DNA of 64,000 nt from Maricaulis sp. (GCF_017643475.1 NZ_JAEPNI010000002.1:620001-684000); one strand, 5' to 3'. Shown: positions 1 through 9,255, counted from the first letter of the stretch. Translations and numbers: made by a program. Notes: generated by a model from the letters alone, not told the origin.

Positions 1-2282
1 ATATTCGCAAGGAATTGGGACTTTGCCAGGTTGGCTTCTTCAGCCTCCTTGCGGCGACGCTCGATTTCCTCGCGGGCACGCACCTCAGACGTCAGGTCGA
101 AATTGATCCCGCTGAACACTTTTTCACCGTAGAGGCCTTCGCGCAGCAGTGCCTGTGAGCGGATATGGCGCACGCGGCCATCATCCAACACAATGCGGTA
201 CTCCGCATCATACTCCGCCCCCTCGCGCAGAGCCGCTTCCAGCTTTTCGCGCAACTCCGGTTCATCGTCCGGGTGGATGCGGTTTTCCCAAATCTTGAAC
301 GGATCTTCTGCTGCTTCGGGATCGACGCCGAACATGGTGTGGGATCCCTTGTCCCACCAGGTAGACCCATCATCGAGATTCATCTCGAACACGCCGATCT
401 TGCCCACTTGCAAAGCCAAGCCCAGGCGCCCGGAAAGCGTACGCACCTCTTCTTCGCGGGCTCGACGTTCAGTTACGTCCTGGAAGGAGCCGATCAACTT
501 ACTGACCTTGCCATTCTCAAACAGGGCCCGCCCAACGGCACGCACCCAAATTCTGTTTCCCTTGGCCGTAATAAACGGCAGCTCCAGATCCCAGGGTTCA
601 CCCTCCTGGATTCCGCGCTGAACCGCGTCTGTCATAACCGGCCGCGCTTCCGGGGCGTAAAAATTGATGGCCTCGTCCATTGCAGGCTCGAAATCGGCCG
701 GCACTTCATGGATCCTGCAGGTAATCTCGTCCCAGATCGGTTGGCCGGTGGCCATATCGACCTCCCAGCTTCCAATTCCGCCAAGTTCAGTCACCACCAG
801 GAGACGTTCTGTGGCCCGTCGTTTCTCCTTCTCAAGCTCGACACTGGCTGTAATGTCCTCGATGGAGCCGGCCATGCGGACCGGCTTGCCCTCGAAATCC
901 CATTCGGCCTGCCCGCGCGAACGGACAATTATGAAGCTGCCATCAGGCTTACGCAGCCGGTATTCCTGTTGATAGGGTTGTTTCTTGAACAAGTGTGCGT
1001 TCAGGGCAGTCTCGACGCGCTCTCGATCTTCCGGGTGAACAAATCCGAGGAGCACTTCGGCGCTGTTGTCGATCTGACCGCTTCCCATCTGCGGCATTGT
1101 TTCGGGCCGACCGACAATGTCCAGCAAGCGTTCCGACAGAAATGCCGTATTCTGACGCACATCGAGCTCCCAGACACCCGATGCACTGCCCTGTACAGCG
1201 AGATCGTAACGACGCTGGCTGTCGTTGAGATCAGCAATCGCCTGCTCGCGTGCGCGCTCCATGCGGTGGGCACTGACGAGATTGGAAATTGTCACCAGCA
1301 GGGGTTCGATCGCCTGTCTGATCGCCGGGTCAAACCCACCGGGGCGATTGGCAATCCCGATCATGGCCACAAACTCGCCCCGACTGAAAAGCGGGATGCC
1401 CATATAGGCCTTTAGGGGCGGGTATCCTTCCGGTAGCCCTCCCGATTCTCCGTGCTCTGATGGGTTATTGGTGATCAGCGCATCGCCGGTCCTGATCGTA
1501 TAGCCAAACGGAGTGTCGAGATTTCGGAACTCAAAACCCGTCTTGGAGTGGGTCTCATAGATCTGACGCGTTTCCTCGTCCCAGGAAATATCGGTAATCG
1601 CATGCGTCTTGAGGAAACGACCGCTCTCGTCGGTGAGGATTTCACCGATGAAACCATACTCGCTACCGGTAAGCTCCAGAGCGGCGCTGAGCAATTGACC
1701 GAAAGCGATGTTGGCATCTGCCAGATTGGCGATGTACTGGGTCTGCACCTGGGCGATAGCTGCCAATTGCCGGGTCGACGCGTCGGCAGCTCGAGTCCGC
1801 GCGCGCTCGGCAATACGCTCCTCAACGAGGCGTGCCAGGGCCGTCAGGCGTTCAAAATCATTTACCGAAAGATCGATTGGCTCGTCATGAATAACGCACA
1901 GGGTTCCGATCTTGTGTCCACCGGACTCGCGGATCGGAACACCCGCATAACCGCGAATATGCGGCTCGCCGGTCACCAGCGGATTGTCGCGGAACCTGTC
2001 ATCCTCCAGCGCGTTGGGGACGTAGAAAATTTCATCACCCTGAATCGCATGATGACAGAAAGCGACATCGCGCGGCGTCTCGTCGGCCGGAATATTGATG
2101 TTCGACTTGAACCACTGCCTGTCCCGATCTACCAGCGAGACGGCACACATACGCGTGCCGGTCAGCCCAACCGCAAGGTCGGTGAGTGTGTCGAAACCGT
2201 CCTCAGCTTCGGTATCCAGCAGGCCTAACGCATACAGGGCAGCTAGACGTGCTTCTTCAAAGTCGGTTTGCTTATCAGACAA
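1..2282 (-). CDS. GAF/PAS sensor histidine kinase, N-terminal part (C-terminus off the left edge)
   Basis: The minus frame is open from the left edge to a stop just upstream of position 2282, giving about 760 residues. The order is two GAF-like domains (roughly residues 10-160 and 170-310, with CHHAIQGDE and GYTIRTGDA blocks), then three PAS/PAC units (about 320-440, 450-570, 585-700), each ending in a PAC-like block such as GSIEDITA or GSFQDVTERR. A coiled linker follows, and the last residues LAKSQFLAN are the classic lead-in to a HisKA box (normally followed by MSHE), so the kinase core lies outside. No TM segment is seen, so a cytosolic sensor is likely. The only possible start is TTG at 2280-2282, with GGGGA five bases upstream; no ATG or GTG occurs between it and the upstream stop. 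Hybrid versus simple kinase cannot be decided. Ligand unknown. Confidence 0.85.
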   Translation of the reverse strand, partial: MSDKQTDFEEARLAALYALGLLDTEAEDGFDTLTDLAVGLTGTRMCAVSLVDRDRQWFKSNINIPADETPRDVAFCHHAIQGDEIFYVPNALEDDRFRDNPLVTGEPHIRGYAGVPIRESGGHKIGTLCVIHDEPIDLSVNDFERLTALARLVEERIAERARTRAADASTRQLAAIAQVQTQYIANLADANIAFGQLLSAALELTGSEYGFIGEILTDESGRFLKTHAITDISWDEETRQIYETHSKTGFEFRNLDTPFGYTIRTGDALITNNPSEHGESGGLPEGYPPLKAYMGIPLFSRGEFVAMIGIANRPGGFDPAIRQAIEPLLVTISNLVSAHRMERAREQAIADLNDSQRRYDLAVQGSASGVWELDVRQNTAFLSERLLDIVGRPETMPQMGSGQIDNSAEVLLGFVHPEDRERVETALNAHLFKKQPYQQEYRLRKPDGSFIIVRSRGQAEWDFEGKPVRMAGSIEDITASVELEKEKRRATERLLVVTELGGIGSWEVDMATGQPIWDEITCRIHEVPADFEPAMDEAINFYAPEARPVMTDAVQRGIQEGEPWDLELPFITAKGNRIWVRAVGRALFENGKVSKLIGSFQDVTERRAREEEVRTLSGRLGLALQVGKIGVFEMNLDDGSTWWDKGSHTMFGVDPEAAEDPFKIWENRIHPDDEPELREKLEAALREGAEYDAEYRIVLDDGRVRHIRSQALLREGLYGEKVFSGINFDLTSEVRAREEIERRRKEAEEANLAKSQFLAN

Positions 2283-2375
2283 GAAAGTCCCCGAGTCCGG
2301 ACAGATGAAAGACGCAGTCTCAGTCGCGTCGGTTTACCAAAACTAAATGCAGCCACACCCGCCCCTAAGGCATAA

Positions 2376-2407
2376 AAAAGCCGGCCCCGCGAGGGACCGG
2401 CTTTTCC
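2376..2407 (-). terminator. Rho-independent terminator
   Basis: GCCGGTCCC and GGGGCCGGC arms around a short loop, flanked by A and T runs; read on the minus strand the hairpin ends in TTTTTT. It lies just after the small TonB-domain gene and before the sensor kinase gene, so it separates the two transcription units. Confidence 0.8.
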
Positions 2408-2425
2408 GGGAGGAATTGTCCAGGC

Positions 2426-2767
2426 TTACTGGCCGAGACGGAAGTCCAGGGAATAGGTGTGACCCTCGGTGCGGGCCTCACTGGCTTCGTAGCGCCAGGT
2501 CTCGATTGCAGCCAACGCGGCACGGTCGAATACACCGGCCGGCGTGGATTCCACGATCTGGGCATCAACAACGCTGCCATCAGCGTCAATCGCATAGGAA
2601 ACCGTGACAGAACCCTCGATACCGCGACGCTCGGCGCCACGCGGGTAGTCCGGAGCCGAGCGCTCAATAGCAGCGCGATCGGTCGTCGTGATTGCAAGCG
2701 CCGGAGCACCAACAAGAGAAACAGCCATGCCAGAAGCGATGATTACGGAGAAGGTTTTTGCTTTCAT
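2426..2767 (-). CDS. Small exported TonB C-terminal-domain protein
   Basis: 113 residues from the ATG at 2767; a longer frame from 2794 exists, but the shorter one begins directly with a signal peptide (MKAKTFSVIIASGMAVS, cut near APALA). The rest is a TonB C-terminal-type domain: YPRGAERRGIEGSVTVSYAI, then VVDAQIVESTP and FDRAALAAIETWRY, the usual family blocks. It lacks the N-terminal membrane anchor and proline-rich spacer of real TonB, so it is a free periplasmic domain rather than an energy transducer. Such stand-alone domains are common in alphaproteobacteria and their partner is generally unknown. It is monocistronic, with its own terminator and a 14-base palindrome upstream at 2843-2856. 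Confidence 0.75.
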   Translation of the reverse strand: MKAKTFSVIIASGMAVSLVGAPALAITTTDRAAIERSAPDYPRGAERRGIEGSVTVSYAIDADGSVVDAQIVESTPAGVFDRAALAAIETWRYEASEARTEGHTYSLDFRLGQ

Positions 2768-2842
2768 TTCGCTCACCCAAGGAATTAAACTCAACTGAGC
2801 GCGGATATACGGGCGAAATCCTTCCGGTTACTCTCCGGGAAA

Positions 2843-2856
2843 GCTAAAATTTTAGC
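2843..2856. promoter_or_regulatory. 14-base perfect palindrome upstream of the TonB-domain gene
   Basis: GCTAAAATTTTAGC is its own reverse complement. It lies between the end of the NfeD gene (2879) and the start of the TonB-domain gene (2767), about 76 bases before that ATG. It could be an operator, or part of an imperfect terminator for the upstream operon, though no T-run follows. Function is inferred only. Confidence 0.35.
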
Positions 2857-2878
2857 GGATCCGGATATATGGTATGAC

Positions 2879-3352
2879 TCACTGCGCCTGGTGGTCGGAA
2901 ACCCGCAGGATCACACCATTGACCTCGTGCACATACAGCGTGGTTCCGGACGCCGGGTCACTGGCATCGATCATCTCCGCCGCCCACTCGGTATCACCGA
3001 ATTTCACCCGACCTCTTGCCGCAGCAAAATCACTCACAGCGACAACCCGCTGGCCGATCATGCGCTGGGAGCGGTCATTGAGACCGGTGCTGGCTCCGGC
3101 CTTGAGACGCGGACGCACCCAGCGGTCGCCTGCCCAGATCAGCGCGATCGAGGAGAAGGCAAAGAAAGTCAGCTGGAGGGTCCAGCTCGCGCCGATAAAC
3201 TCCAGCGCGATGAAACCGGTCAGGAACGCTGCCGCAGCAGGCCAGAGGAGGTAGGTTGTGCCTGTCAGCAACTCCGCGATCAGGAGCACGCCGGCAATTG
3301 CCCACCATGCCCACAGGTTCAGCTTCTCAAGCAGTGAAACAATCGAATCCAT
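2879..3352 (-). CDS. NfeD family membrane protein
   Basis: 157 residues: two or three TM helices in the first 75 residues (WAWWAIAGVLLIAELLTG, then a Trp/Ala-rich pair), followed by a soluble OB-fold-like tail of about 70 residues (IGQRVVAVSDFAAARGRVKF ... WAAEM). That is the short-form NfeD layout, without the N-terminal ClpP-like protease domain. NfeD proteins pair with SPFH/stomatin proteins and are thought to assist their membrane-domain assembly. The gene follows the SPFH gene by about 25 bases on the same strand, which is the conserved pairing. GAGG precedes the ATG. Confidence 0.85.
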   Translation of the reverse strand: MDSIVSLLEKLNLWAWWAIAGVLLIAELLTGTTYLLWPAAAAFLTGFIALEFIGASWTLQLTFFAFSSIALIWAGDRWVRPRLKAGASTGLNDRSQRMIGQRVVAVSDFAAARGRVKFGDTEWAAEMIDASDPASGTTLYVHEVNGVILRVSDHQAQ

Positions 3353-3377
3353 ATCTGACCTCCTCTACCCGTTACAC

Positions 3378-4316
3378 TTATTCTTTGTGCGTGGCTTCGC
3401 TTACGGCCTTGTGCGCCGCCTTGCCCAGCTCACCCACACCGGTGATGGTCCCGATGATATTGGAGAACTCTGCCGGGATGATCACTGTCTTCTGCTGATC
3501 GCTGATTGCGAGATTGGCGAACGCATCGACATATTTCTGACCCAGGAAGTAGTTGATCGCGGAGACGTCACCCTTGCCGATCGCGTCAGAGACCATTTCG
3601 GTCGCCTTGGCTTCGGCTTCAGCTTCACGCTCGCGCGCCTCGGCATCGAGGAAGGCAGAGGCCTTGCGACCCTCGGCCTCGCGGATCGCCGCTTCCTTCT
3701 CACCTTCAGCCCGCAGGATCTGGGACTGTTTGGCGCCCTCGGCTTCCAGGATCTCTGCACGCTTGAGACGCTCGGCCTTCATCTGGCGGGCCATGGCCTC
3801 GGTGATATCCATGGGCGGCGACAGGTCGCGGATCTCGATCCGGGTCACCTTTACACCCCAGGGGTTGGTCGCCGCATCGATCACGGACAGCAGGCGCGCA
3901 TTGATCTCGTCCCGCTTGGACAGGGTTTCGTCGAGATCCATGGAACCGACCACAGTCCGTACATTCGTCAGCGCCAGGTTGATGATGGCAAAGTCGAGAT
4001 TGTCGACTTCATAGGCCGCGCGCGGCGCATCCATCACCTGGATGAAGACCACGGCGTCGACCGAGACGGTCGCATTGTCCTTGGTGATCACATCCTGGTT
4101 GGGAACATCGAGAACACGCTCACGCATGTTCATCTTGTAACCAATGCCGTCCACGAACGGGACGATGAAGTGAAGACCGGGCGTAAGGGTCCGCGTGAAA
4201 CGTCCGAAACGCTCCACCGTAAATTCCTGTCCCTGCGGTACTGTCTTGATCACCGACATGATGATCGCCAGTGCGAGGAAAAACAGTACGGCTATGCCAA
4301 TCAAACCGAAATCCAT
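3378..4316 (-). CDS. SPFH/Band 7 domain protein, stomatin/QmcA type
   Basis: 312 residues. An N-terminal TM anchor (about residues 3-23) is followed by the Band 7 domain (about 25-190; VPQGQEFTVERFGRFTRTL, GLHFIVPFVD, IEIRDLSPP), then an Ala/Glu-rich coiled coil (about 190-245, repeated EAEG and EAKA units). This is the slipin/QmcA arrangement. The family forms ring- or cage-like oligomers in the inner membrane, linked to membrane microdomains and protease regulation. It is followed closely by its NfeD partner and preceded by a peroxiredoxin 30 bases upstream, so the three may form one operon. Confidence 0.9.
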   Translation of the reverse strand: MDFGLIGIAVLFFLALAIIMSVIKTVPQGQEFTVERFGRFTRTLTPGLHFIVPFVDGIGYKMNMRERVLDVPNQDVITKDNATVSVDAVVFIQVMDAPRAAYEVDNLDFAIINLALTNVRTVVGSMDLDETLSKRDEINARLLSVIDAATNPWGVKVTRIEIRDLSPPMDITEAMARQMKAERLKRAEILEAEGAKQSQILRAEGEKEAAIREAEGRKASAFLDAEAREREAEAEAKATEMVSDAIGKGDVSAINYFLGQKYVDAFANLAISDQQKTVIIPAEFSNIIGTITGVGELGKAAHKAVSEATHKE

Positions 4317-4345
4317 GCGGACCCTCCCATTAAGTCACGAGTTGT

Positions 4346-4843
4346 TTATGCGGACACGCTGTCGAGCTGTCCGAGAATGTGGTCGGCGGACGAGACCTTG
4401 AATTCGCCCGGAGCCTCGACATTCAGCTCGGACACTACGCCGTCCTTGACCAGCATGGAGAAACGCTGCGCGCGCACACCCATGCCAAAACCGCTGCCGT
4501 CGAACTCGAGGCCAACGGCCTTGGCGAACTCGGCATTGCCGTCGGCCAGCATCATCACATCTTCACCCGCCTTTTGGTCAGCGCCCCAGGCGCCCATGAC
4601 GAAGACGTCGTTGACGGACATGCAGGCGATGGTGTCGACACCCTTGCCTTTGATGGCTGCGGCGTTCTCGACAAAGCCCGGCAGGTGCTTGGCCGAACAG
4701 GTCGGCGTGAACGCGCCTGGTACAGAGAACAGGGCAACAGTCTTGCCGGCAAAAACATCGGACGTGGACACCGGGGCTGGGCCATCGGCCGTCATCGTCA
4801 TGAAAGTGGCCTCGGGGAGGCGGTCACCGACCTTGATCGTCAT
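4346..4843 (-). CDS. Peroxiredoxin, Prx5 type
   Basis: 165 residues. The peroxidatic cysteine is Cys49 in PGAFTPTCS, with the active-site threonine three residues before it and a conserved Arg in GVRAQRFS near residue 130. A second cysteine at 74 (TIACMSVND) is in a Prx5-typical place but is not the classical resolving position. Prx5-type enzymes reduce hydroperoxides and alkyl peroxides using thioredoxin or glutaredoxin. The gene heads the SPFH/NfeD group on the minus strand and is divergent from yqgE, so 4844-4941 must hold promoters for both directions. Confidence 0.9.
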   Translation of the reverse strand: MTIKVGDRLPEATFMTMTADGPAPVSTSDVFAGKTVALFSVPGAFTPTCSAKHLPGFVENAAAIKGKGVDTIACMSVNDVFVMGAWGADQKAGEDVMMLADGNAEFAKAVGLEFDGSGFGMGVRAQRFSMLVKDGVVSELNVEAPGEFKVSSADHILGQLDSVSA

Positions 4844-4941
4844 GGTCTATTCTCCTGAAGGTTTATTTATGCGTGCTTGCGCACTTTAAGATAGCGGGAA
4901 CCCGGCTAGACGCATCCCCTATTTGAGGCGATCATGCCGGT

Positions 4942-5529
4942 ATGACTCGGAAAGATGATACGCTGACAGCCGACAGATATCTGGGAGGCAAGTTGTTGAT
5001 CGCCTCCCCTTCTATCGGCGACCCGCGTTTCGATCGCACCGTCATCCTCATGTGCGATCATTCCGAGGATCATGCAATGGGAATCGTACTGAACAAGCCT
5101 GTTGAAGGCCTCAGACTTCCATCCCTGCTGGAACAATTAGGCATCGAGGGCGAGCCCCATGCCCCGGACCGCGCCGTACTGGTGGGCGGACCGGTCGAAC
5201 GAGATCGCGGTTTTGTTCTGCATAGCGCTGATTTCGAATCGAATGATTCGACCCTGCCCGTAAGCGACACGATCGGGCTGACGGCGACCAAGGACGCGCT
5301 GGAGGCCATCGCCTCGCCCAGACCACCTCGCCGCAGCCTGCTCGCGCTGGGTTACTCCGGCTGGGGAGCTGGACAATTGGAAGAGGAACTGGCCAGCAAT
5401 GCCTGGTTTGTCGCAGATCCAGACGAGGACCTGATCTTTGCCGAAAGCGCTGACGACAAGTGGGAACGCGCCCTGGAGCTACTGGGCATCAACCTGGAAC
5501 GCCTGTCCAGCCTCAGCGGCAATGCCTAG
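4942..5529 (+). CDS. YqgE/AlgH family protein
   Basis: 195 residues, full length for UPF0301. Family blocks are visible: GGKLLIASPSIGDPRFDRTV near residues 13-32, then the MGIVLNKP motif and VLVGGPVERDRGFVLH around 85-100. The C-terminal LGYSGWGAGQLEEEL is also typical. The biochemical role is not settled; AlgH was linked to alginate regulation in Pseudomonas. The upstream ATG at 4934 runs into a stop after three codons, which supports 4942. The stop codon overlaps the end of the convergent EAL gene by four bases. Confidence 0.9.
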   Translation: MTRKDDTLTADRYLGGKLLIASPSIGDPRFDRTVILMCDHSEDHAMGIVLNKPVEGLRLPSLLEQLGIEGEPHAPDRAVLVGGPVERDRGFVLHSADFESNDSTLPVSDTIGLTATKDALEAIASPRPPRRSLLALGYSGWGAGQLEEELASNAWFVADPDEDLIFAESADDKWERALELLGINLERLSSLSGNA

Positions 5530-6659
5530 CTGGCGGCCCTGAACCGGCCTTCCAGTCCAGCCCCGATCAGTTCATACGCATCCTGCGGTGCCAGCGCGCC
5601 GGAATAGCGATAGCCCTGCGCAAAGTCACAGCCGATCTCGGCCAGCAGGCTGGCGGTTTCGGCCGTCTCCACGCCTTCTGCGACGACCTTCATCTTGAAG
5701 TGTTTGGCCAACTGCACCACGGACTGCACCACAGTTGTCGCACTTTCATTCCCGATCATGGCGCGCACGAAATACTGGTCGACCTTGACCACATCAAAGG
5801 GCAGCATTTCCAGCCGCGCGAGCGAGGAATAGCCGGTTCCGAAATCATCCAGCGCCAGGGCAATGCCTGCTTCGGACAGACGCGCCATGGCGTCGGCCGC
5901 AGCGTCCGGATCGTGCATGATCTCGGTTTCGGCGATCTCCAGCTTGAAGACACCGGCGGGCAGGCCGGCGCGTTCGACATAGGCAATGATGCGATCCTGG
6001 AAGCCGGGATCGACCAGCTCGCTGACCGAGACATTGGCCGCTACGAACAGATCCTGTGCCTGAGGCGAACTCCGGCGCCAGGCCGAGAGATCATCCACCG
6101 CGTTGGAACGAATATTCGAGCTCAGCTTGCCCAGCTGATCGATATCATCCGCCATGGCCAGGAAATCCGGCGGAGCGAGCACACCAACACCCGGGCGACG
6201 CCAGCGGGCCAGCGCTTCGAAACCCACAAGGCTCTGCGTCTTCAGACAGATGATCGGTTGGTAAAAGGCCAGCACCTCGCCCGCCTCCACAGCCCGCGCC
6301 AGGGCGTGCTCGTCGGCAATCCGGTTGGCCTTGTGGACCGTGTTCCCGGCCGGGATCATCAGACCGTCGACCCGCTCACCCTCACGCCGGGCACCGATCA
6401 GACGCACATAACTCAGCTGCTGGTCCAGACCGGTCAGGCGCAAACGCACATCGATCCGGCCCGCCGCCAGGTCCCGGCGCACCGCATCCTGGTCCGTCGG
6501 GCCCATGCGCGCGAGGAAGACCTCCAGCGTCAGGGTATCACCATTGAGGCCAAAGCGAGCTCGCTCGCCGGACAGGGTCACGGCGCCGGTCCCAGGATGG
6601 ATGCTGAACGCCACCGCGCCCGCGGCTGCGGCACCGGCTTCAAACGGATCGGAACTCAT
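5526..6659 (-). CDS. EAL-domain cyclic-di-GMP phosphodiesterase
   Basis: 377 residues: about 120 N-terminal residues of weak PAS-like character, then a complete EAL domain. Catalytic signatures are present: GFEALARW, the Asn of AANVSVSEL, LEIAETEI, LALDDFGTGYSSL, VKVDQYFV and VVAEGVETAE, so hydrolysis of c-di-GMP to pGpG is expected. No GGDEF domain and no TM segment. Its ATG overlaps the stop of the upstream acetyltransferase (ATGA), so the two are translationally coupled; no functional link between them is known to me. Confidence 0.9.
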   Translation of the reverse strand: MSSDPFEAGAAAAGAVAFSIHPGTGAVTLSGERARFGLNGDTLTLEVFLARMGPTDQDAVRRDLAAGRIDVRLRLTGLDQQLSYVRLIGARREGERVDGLMIPAGNTVHKANRIADEHALARAVEAGEVLAFYQPIICLKTQSLVGFEALARWRRPGVGVLAPPDFLAMADDIDQLGKLSSNIRSNAVDDLSAWRRSSPQAQDLFVAANVSVSELVDPGFQDRIIAYVERAGLPAGVFKLEIAETEIMHDPDAAADAMARLSEAGIALALDDFGTGYSSLARLEMLPFDVVKVDQYFVRAMIGNESATTVVQSVVQLAKHFKMKVVAEGVETAETASLLAEIGCDFAQGYRYSGALAPQDAYELIGAGLEGRFRAAS

Positions 6660-7234
6660 TTGCGCTCGTCAGTGCTGAGCAGGGCAAAACGATCATGATC
6701 ACGCCACTCGCCAGCAATATTGAGGAAGGAACGCGAGCGCCCCTCGAACTGGAAGCCGACGCCCTCCAGCAATTTGCGGGAGGCATGGTTTTCCGGACGA
6801 CAGGCCGCCTCGACACGATGCAGGCCCAGGGAATCGAAAGCGAAGCACAAGACACGTTTCACCGCGGCGCGGGTATAGCCCTTGCGGACATAGGGGCTGC
6901 CGACCCAGTAGCCGATATCCGCCGCCTGCAGCACGCCGCGCCGGACATTGTTCAGATTGCACGCGCCAAGCAGGACATCATCCTCCCGCCGCACGATGAA
7001 AAACGGATAGCCCAGACCGGACTGGCGGTCGGCCTGGTACCGCGCAATACGGCGGCGGAACGCACCCTTGGACAATTCATCAACCGTCCAGGCCGGCTCC
7101 CAGGGTTCGGTGTGGGCGCGCGAGGCGCCGCGCAGCTTTGCCCAGGCATCATAGTCCTCGAGCACGGGTGCCCGCAGCTTGATGCCCTGACCGAACAGGA
7201 TGTCTTCTTCCGGATCATCGCGCCAAAGTGCCAC
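6656..7234 (-). CDS. GNAT N-acetyltransferase, RimJ/RimL type
   Basis: 192 residues. The GNAT core shows IKLRAPVLEDYDAWAKLR at the start, a central sheet (ADIGYWVGSPYVRKGYTRAA, covering the acetyl-CoA pyrophosphate loop) and the family signature GLHRVEAACRPENHASRKLL. This is the RimJ/RimL subgroup, which acetylates protein N-termini, classically ribosomal proteins S5 and L12. The substrate here cannot be read from sequence. It is the first gene of a two-gene unit with the EAL gene, overlapping it by four bases. Confidence 0.88.
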   Translation of the reverse strand: MALWRDDPEEDILFGQGIKLRAPVLEDYDAWAKLRGASRAHTEPWEPAWTVDELSKGAFRRRIARYQADRQSGLGYPFFIVRREDDVLLGACNLNNVRRGVLQAADIGYWVGSPYVRKGYTRAAVKRVLCFAFDSLGLHRVEAACRPENHASRKLLEGVGFQFEGRSRSFLNIAGEWRDHDRFALLSTDERK

Positions 7235-7295
7235 GCATCTCTCCCAATACGGCGGGCTGTTACCCGCTCTTATAACATGTTCCGCCGAAGCGGGC

Positions 7296-7955
7296 TTATT
7301 GGCGACGCTTGAACAGCATCGCGGCGTAGACCGCCATCAGCGCGAGGGCCAGTCCGAACCAGGTCAGCGCATATCCAAAATGTTTGGAGGGAGGCGTCTG
7401 ACTGAGGCTCGCCGGCATGCCACTGTCCTCACGGATCCAGACCGGCAGGAGCTGGTCCGGATCGATATCCAGGGCACGCGCCATTTCGATCCGGTCAAAG
7501 CTATACCACTGATTGGTATCTGCTTCGTTGCCAGGTGTGAACAGTCCTGCAGTGACCGCAGGCTCTGCCCGCCAGACGCGGGGACGGGAGACACGCTCGC
7601 CCTCCAGGGTTTCGAAAGCGCTCTCGATGAGGACAGAACGCTGTTCGCCGGTCTCGCAGTCAGCAACCCGCAAACTGCCCAGGCGCACCCAGCCGGGCTG
7701 GCCGCGCAGGGCATAGAGGCGCAATTCCTGTCCGGAAAGCGGCGCCGGCCCCGATACGCGCGGGCTGAACTGGCTGTCACCCAGCGCGCAGACCGCCGCC
7801 TGGAAACTGTCCGCCTCGCCTCGCGCCTCATACTGGTCGATCAGCGCGCTCTTCCAGGCCATGCGTTGCAACTGCCAGGTGCCGAGGCTCAGCAGGATTG
7901 CGAGAGAGGCGATCGTGAAAACAGTCAGCCAGATGGGAAAACGGGTCGGTGTCAT
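7296..7955 (-). CDS. SURF1 family cytochrome oxidase assembly protein
   Basis: 219 residues with the SURF1 layout: one TM helix near the N-terminus (VFTIASLAILLSLGTWQLQR), a periplasmic domain, and a second TM helix near residues 195-215 (LTWFGLALALMAVYAAML). The motif GTWQLQRMAWK is the family's N-terminal signature and the block before the last helix (SKHFGYALTWFGLA) is its C-terminal one. SURF1/Shy1 helps insert heme a into subunit I. It is the last gene of the cox operon. Confidence 0.92.
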   Translation of the reverse strand: MTPTRFPIWLTVFTIASLAILLSLGTWQLQRMAWKSALIDQYEARGEADSFQAAVCALGDSQFSPRVSGPAPLSGQELRLYALRGQPGWVRLGSLRVADCETGEQRSVLIESAFETLEGERVSRPRVWRAEPAVTAGLFTPGNEADTNQWYSFDRIEMARALDIDPDQLLPVWIREDSGMPASLSQTPPSKHFGYALTWFGLALALMAVYAAMLFKRRQ

Positions 7956-8029
7956 GAGTGCCGGTCTAATCCGCCTTGGCAGGAAACACCAGTCGCTAGG
8001 ATGTCGCGGGAATGTCCCACCAACAGCCG

Positions 8030-8392
8030 TCAGTCGTCCAGGCGTGCTTCCTGGGCATCGTGCTTGAACTGCAATGCAAAGAGCACCCCCTTGAGCGGGC
8101 GGATGCAGGCGATCGTGGCGATCGGGATCATCGGGAGCTGGATCAGCAAATGCACCCAGATGGGTGGATGGTTGAAGGCGACGGCGACGAGCAGGAAAAC
8201 CACCATCGCAAGAAAGCCGACAATGAAGAGGGCAAAAACCGATGCGCCATCACCGACATCGGCATCCTCAAAAGAAACGCCGCAGGCATCACACCGCGGC
8301 GCTATCTTGAGCAGTCCGTTGAACATGGAACCCTCTCCGCATTTTGGACAACGGCAGTGAAAGCCGGTCGCAAACGGAGAGGGATTGTCCAT
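8030..8392 (-). CDS. DUF983 family membrane protein
   Basis: 120 residues. Two CxxC pairs near the N-terminus (CRCPKCGEG and PRCDACGVSF) suggest a small zinc or redox-sensitive ribbon, followed by two TM helices (VFALFIVGFLAMVVFLLVAV and a second ending near residue 105). This is the DUF983 pattern, which in alphaproteobacteria sits between ctaE and SURF1 in cox operons, as here. A role in oxidase assembly is inferred from context only. It starts 12 bases after ctaE ends. Confidence 0.88.
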   Translation of the reverse strand: MDNPSPFATGFHCRCPKCGEGSMFNGLLKIAPRCDACGVSFEDADVGDGASVFALFIVGFLAMVVFLLVAVAFNHPPIWVHLLIQLPMIPIATIACIRPLKGVLFALQFKHDAQEARLDD

Positions 8393-8403
8393 GCAGTCTC
8401 GCC

Positions 8404-9255
8404 TTACTGGTAGACGACGTAGACAAAGGCGAACAGGAAGAGCCAGACCACGTCGACGAAGTGCCAGTACCAGGCAGCGGCCTCGAGACCGAAATGCTTC
8501 TCCGGCGTGAAATGCCCGGCCATCAGGCGCAACAGGCAGACGGCGAGGAAGATGGTACCGATGATGACGTGTGCACCGTGGAAACCGGTCGCCATGTAGA
8601 AGGTGGAACCATAGAGGTTGCCGCCATCCGCCATGGAGAAGGCGAAGTGGGCTTCCTGGTACTCGTAGACCTGCAGTGCGGTGAAGCAGAGGCCCAGGAT
8701 TACCGTGAACAACAGACCCAGCTTGGCGCCTTTGCGGTCATCGTGCTGCAGCGCGTGGTGCGCCCAGGTCACGGTGGTGCCGGAGAGCAGCAGGATGAGC
8801 GTGTTCATCAGCGGGATGTGCCACGGATCGAAAGTCTCGACACCGGCCGGCGGCCAGGTCGCGAGGCCCGGATCAAGACGCACCTCGTGGAAGATCGCGT
8901 ATTCGAAAAAGGCCCAGAACCACGCAACGAAGAACATCACTTCGGAAGCGATGAACATGATCATGCCGTAGCGCAGGTGGATATCGACAACCGGCGTGTG
9001 GTCACCCGCACGCGATTCCTTGATGACATCTGCCCACCAGCCGAACATCGTGATCAGCACGATGAGCAGGCCAATGAAGAAGCCTGCAGAGGCGTTCGGA
9101 CCGTAGAAGAAGGCCAGCGGGTGCTCGGCACCGACAAGTCCCTTCATCCAGGCGACCGCACCAACGGCCAGCAAAAAGGCGCCCAACGAGCCGAAGAACG
9201 GCCACGGGGACGGGTCCACAAGGTGGTAGTCGTGCTTAACAGCCTGCCCAGCCAT
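8404..9255 (-). CDS. ctaE: Cytochrome c oxidase subunit III
   Basis: 283 residues, seven TM helices. Signature stretches include [18 protein letters not shown] at the N-terminus, the conserved Glu in [20 protein letters not shown] and [15 protein letters not shown] near residues 210-225. Subunit III stabilises the aa3 core and influences proton uptake; it has no metal cofactor. It sits in the expected place after ctaG. The start at 9255 begins with [12 protein letters not shown], normal for the family. Confidence 0.97.
   Translation of the reverse strand: MAGQAVKHDYHLVDPSPWPFFGSLGAFLLAVGAVAWMKGLVGAEHPLAFFYGPNASAGFFIGLLIVLITMFGWWADVIKESRAGDHTPVVDIHLRYGMIMFIASEVMFFVAWFWAFFEYAIFHEVRLDPGLATWPPAGVETFDPWHIPLMNTLILLLSGTTVTWAHHALQHDDRKGAKLGLLFTVILGLCFTALQVYEYQEAHFAFSMADGGNLYGSTFYMATGFHGAHVIIGTIFLAVCLLRLMAGHFTPEKHFGLEAAAWYWHFVDVVWLFLFAFVYVVYQ

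Noticed and set aside
165-1415. Long plus-strand open frame antisense to the sensor kinase
   Set aside because: It has no recognisable domain and lies opposite a frame that gives continuous GAF and PAS motifs. GC-rich DNA leaves such antisense frames open.
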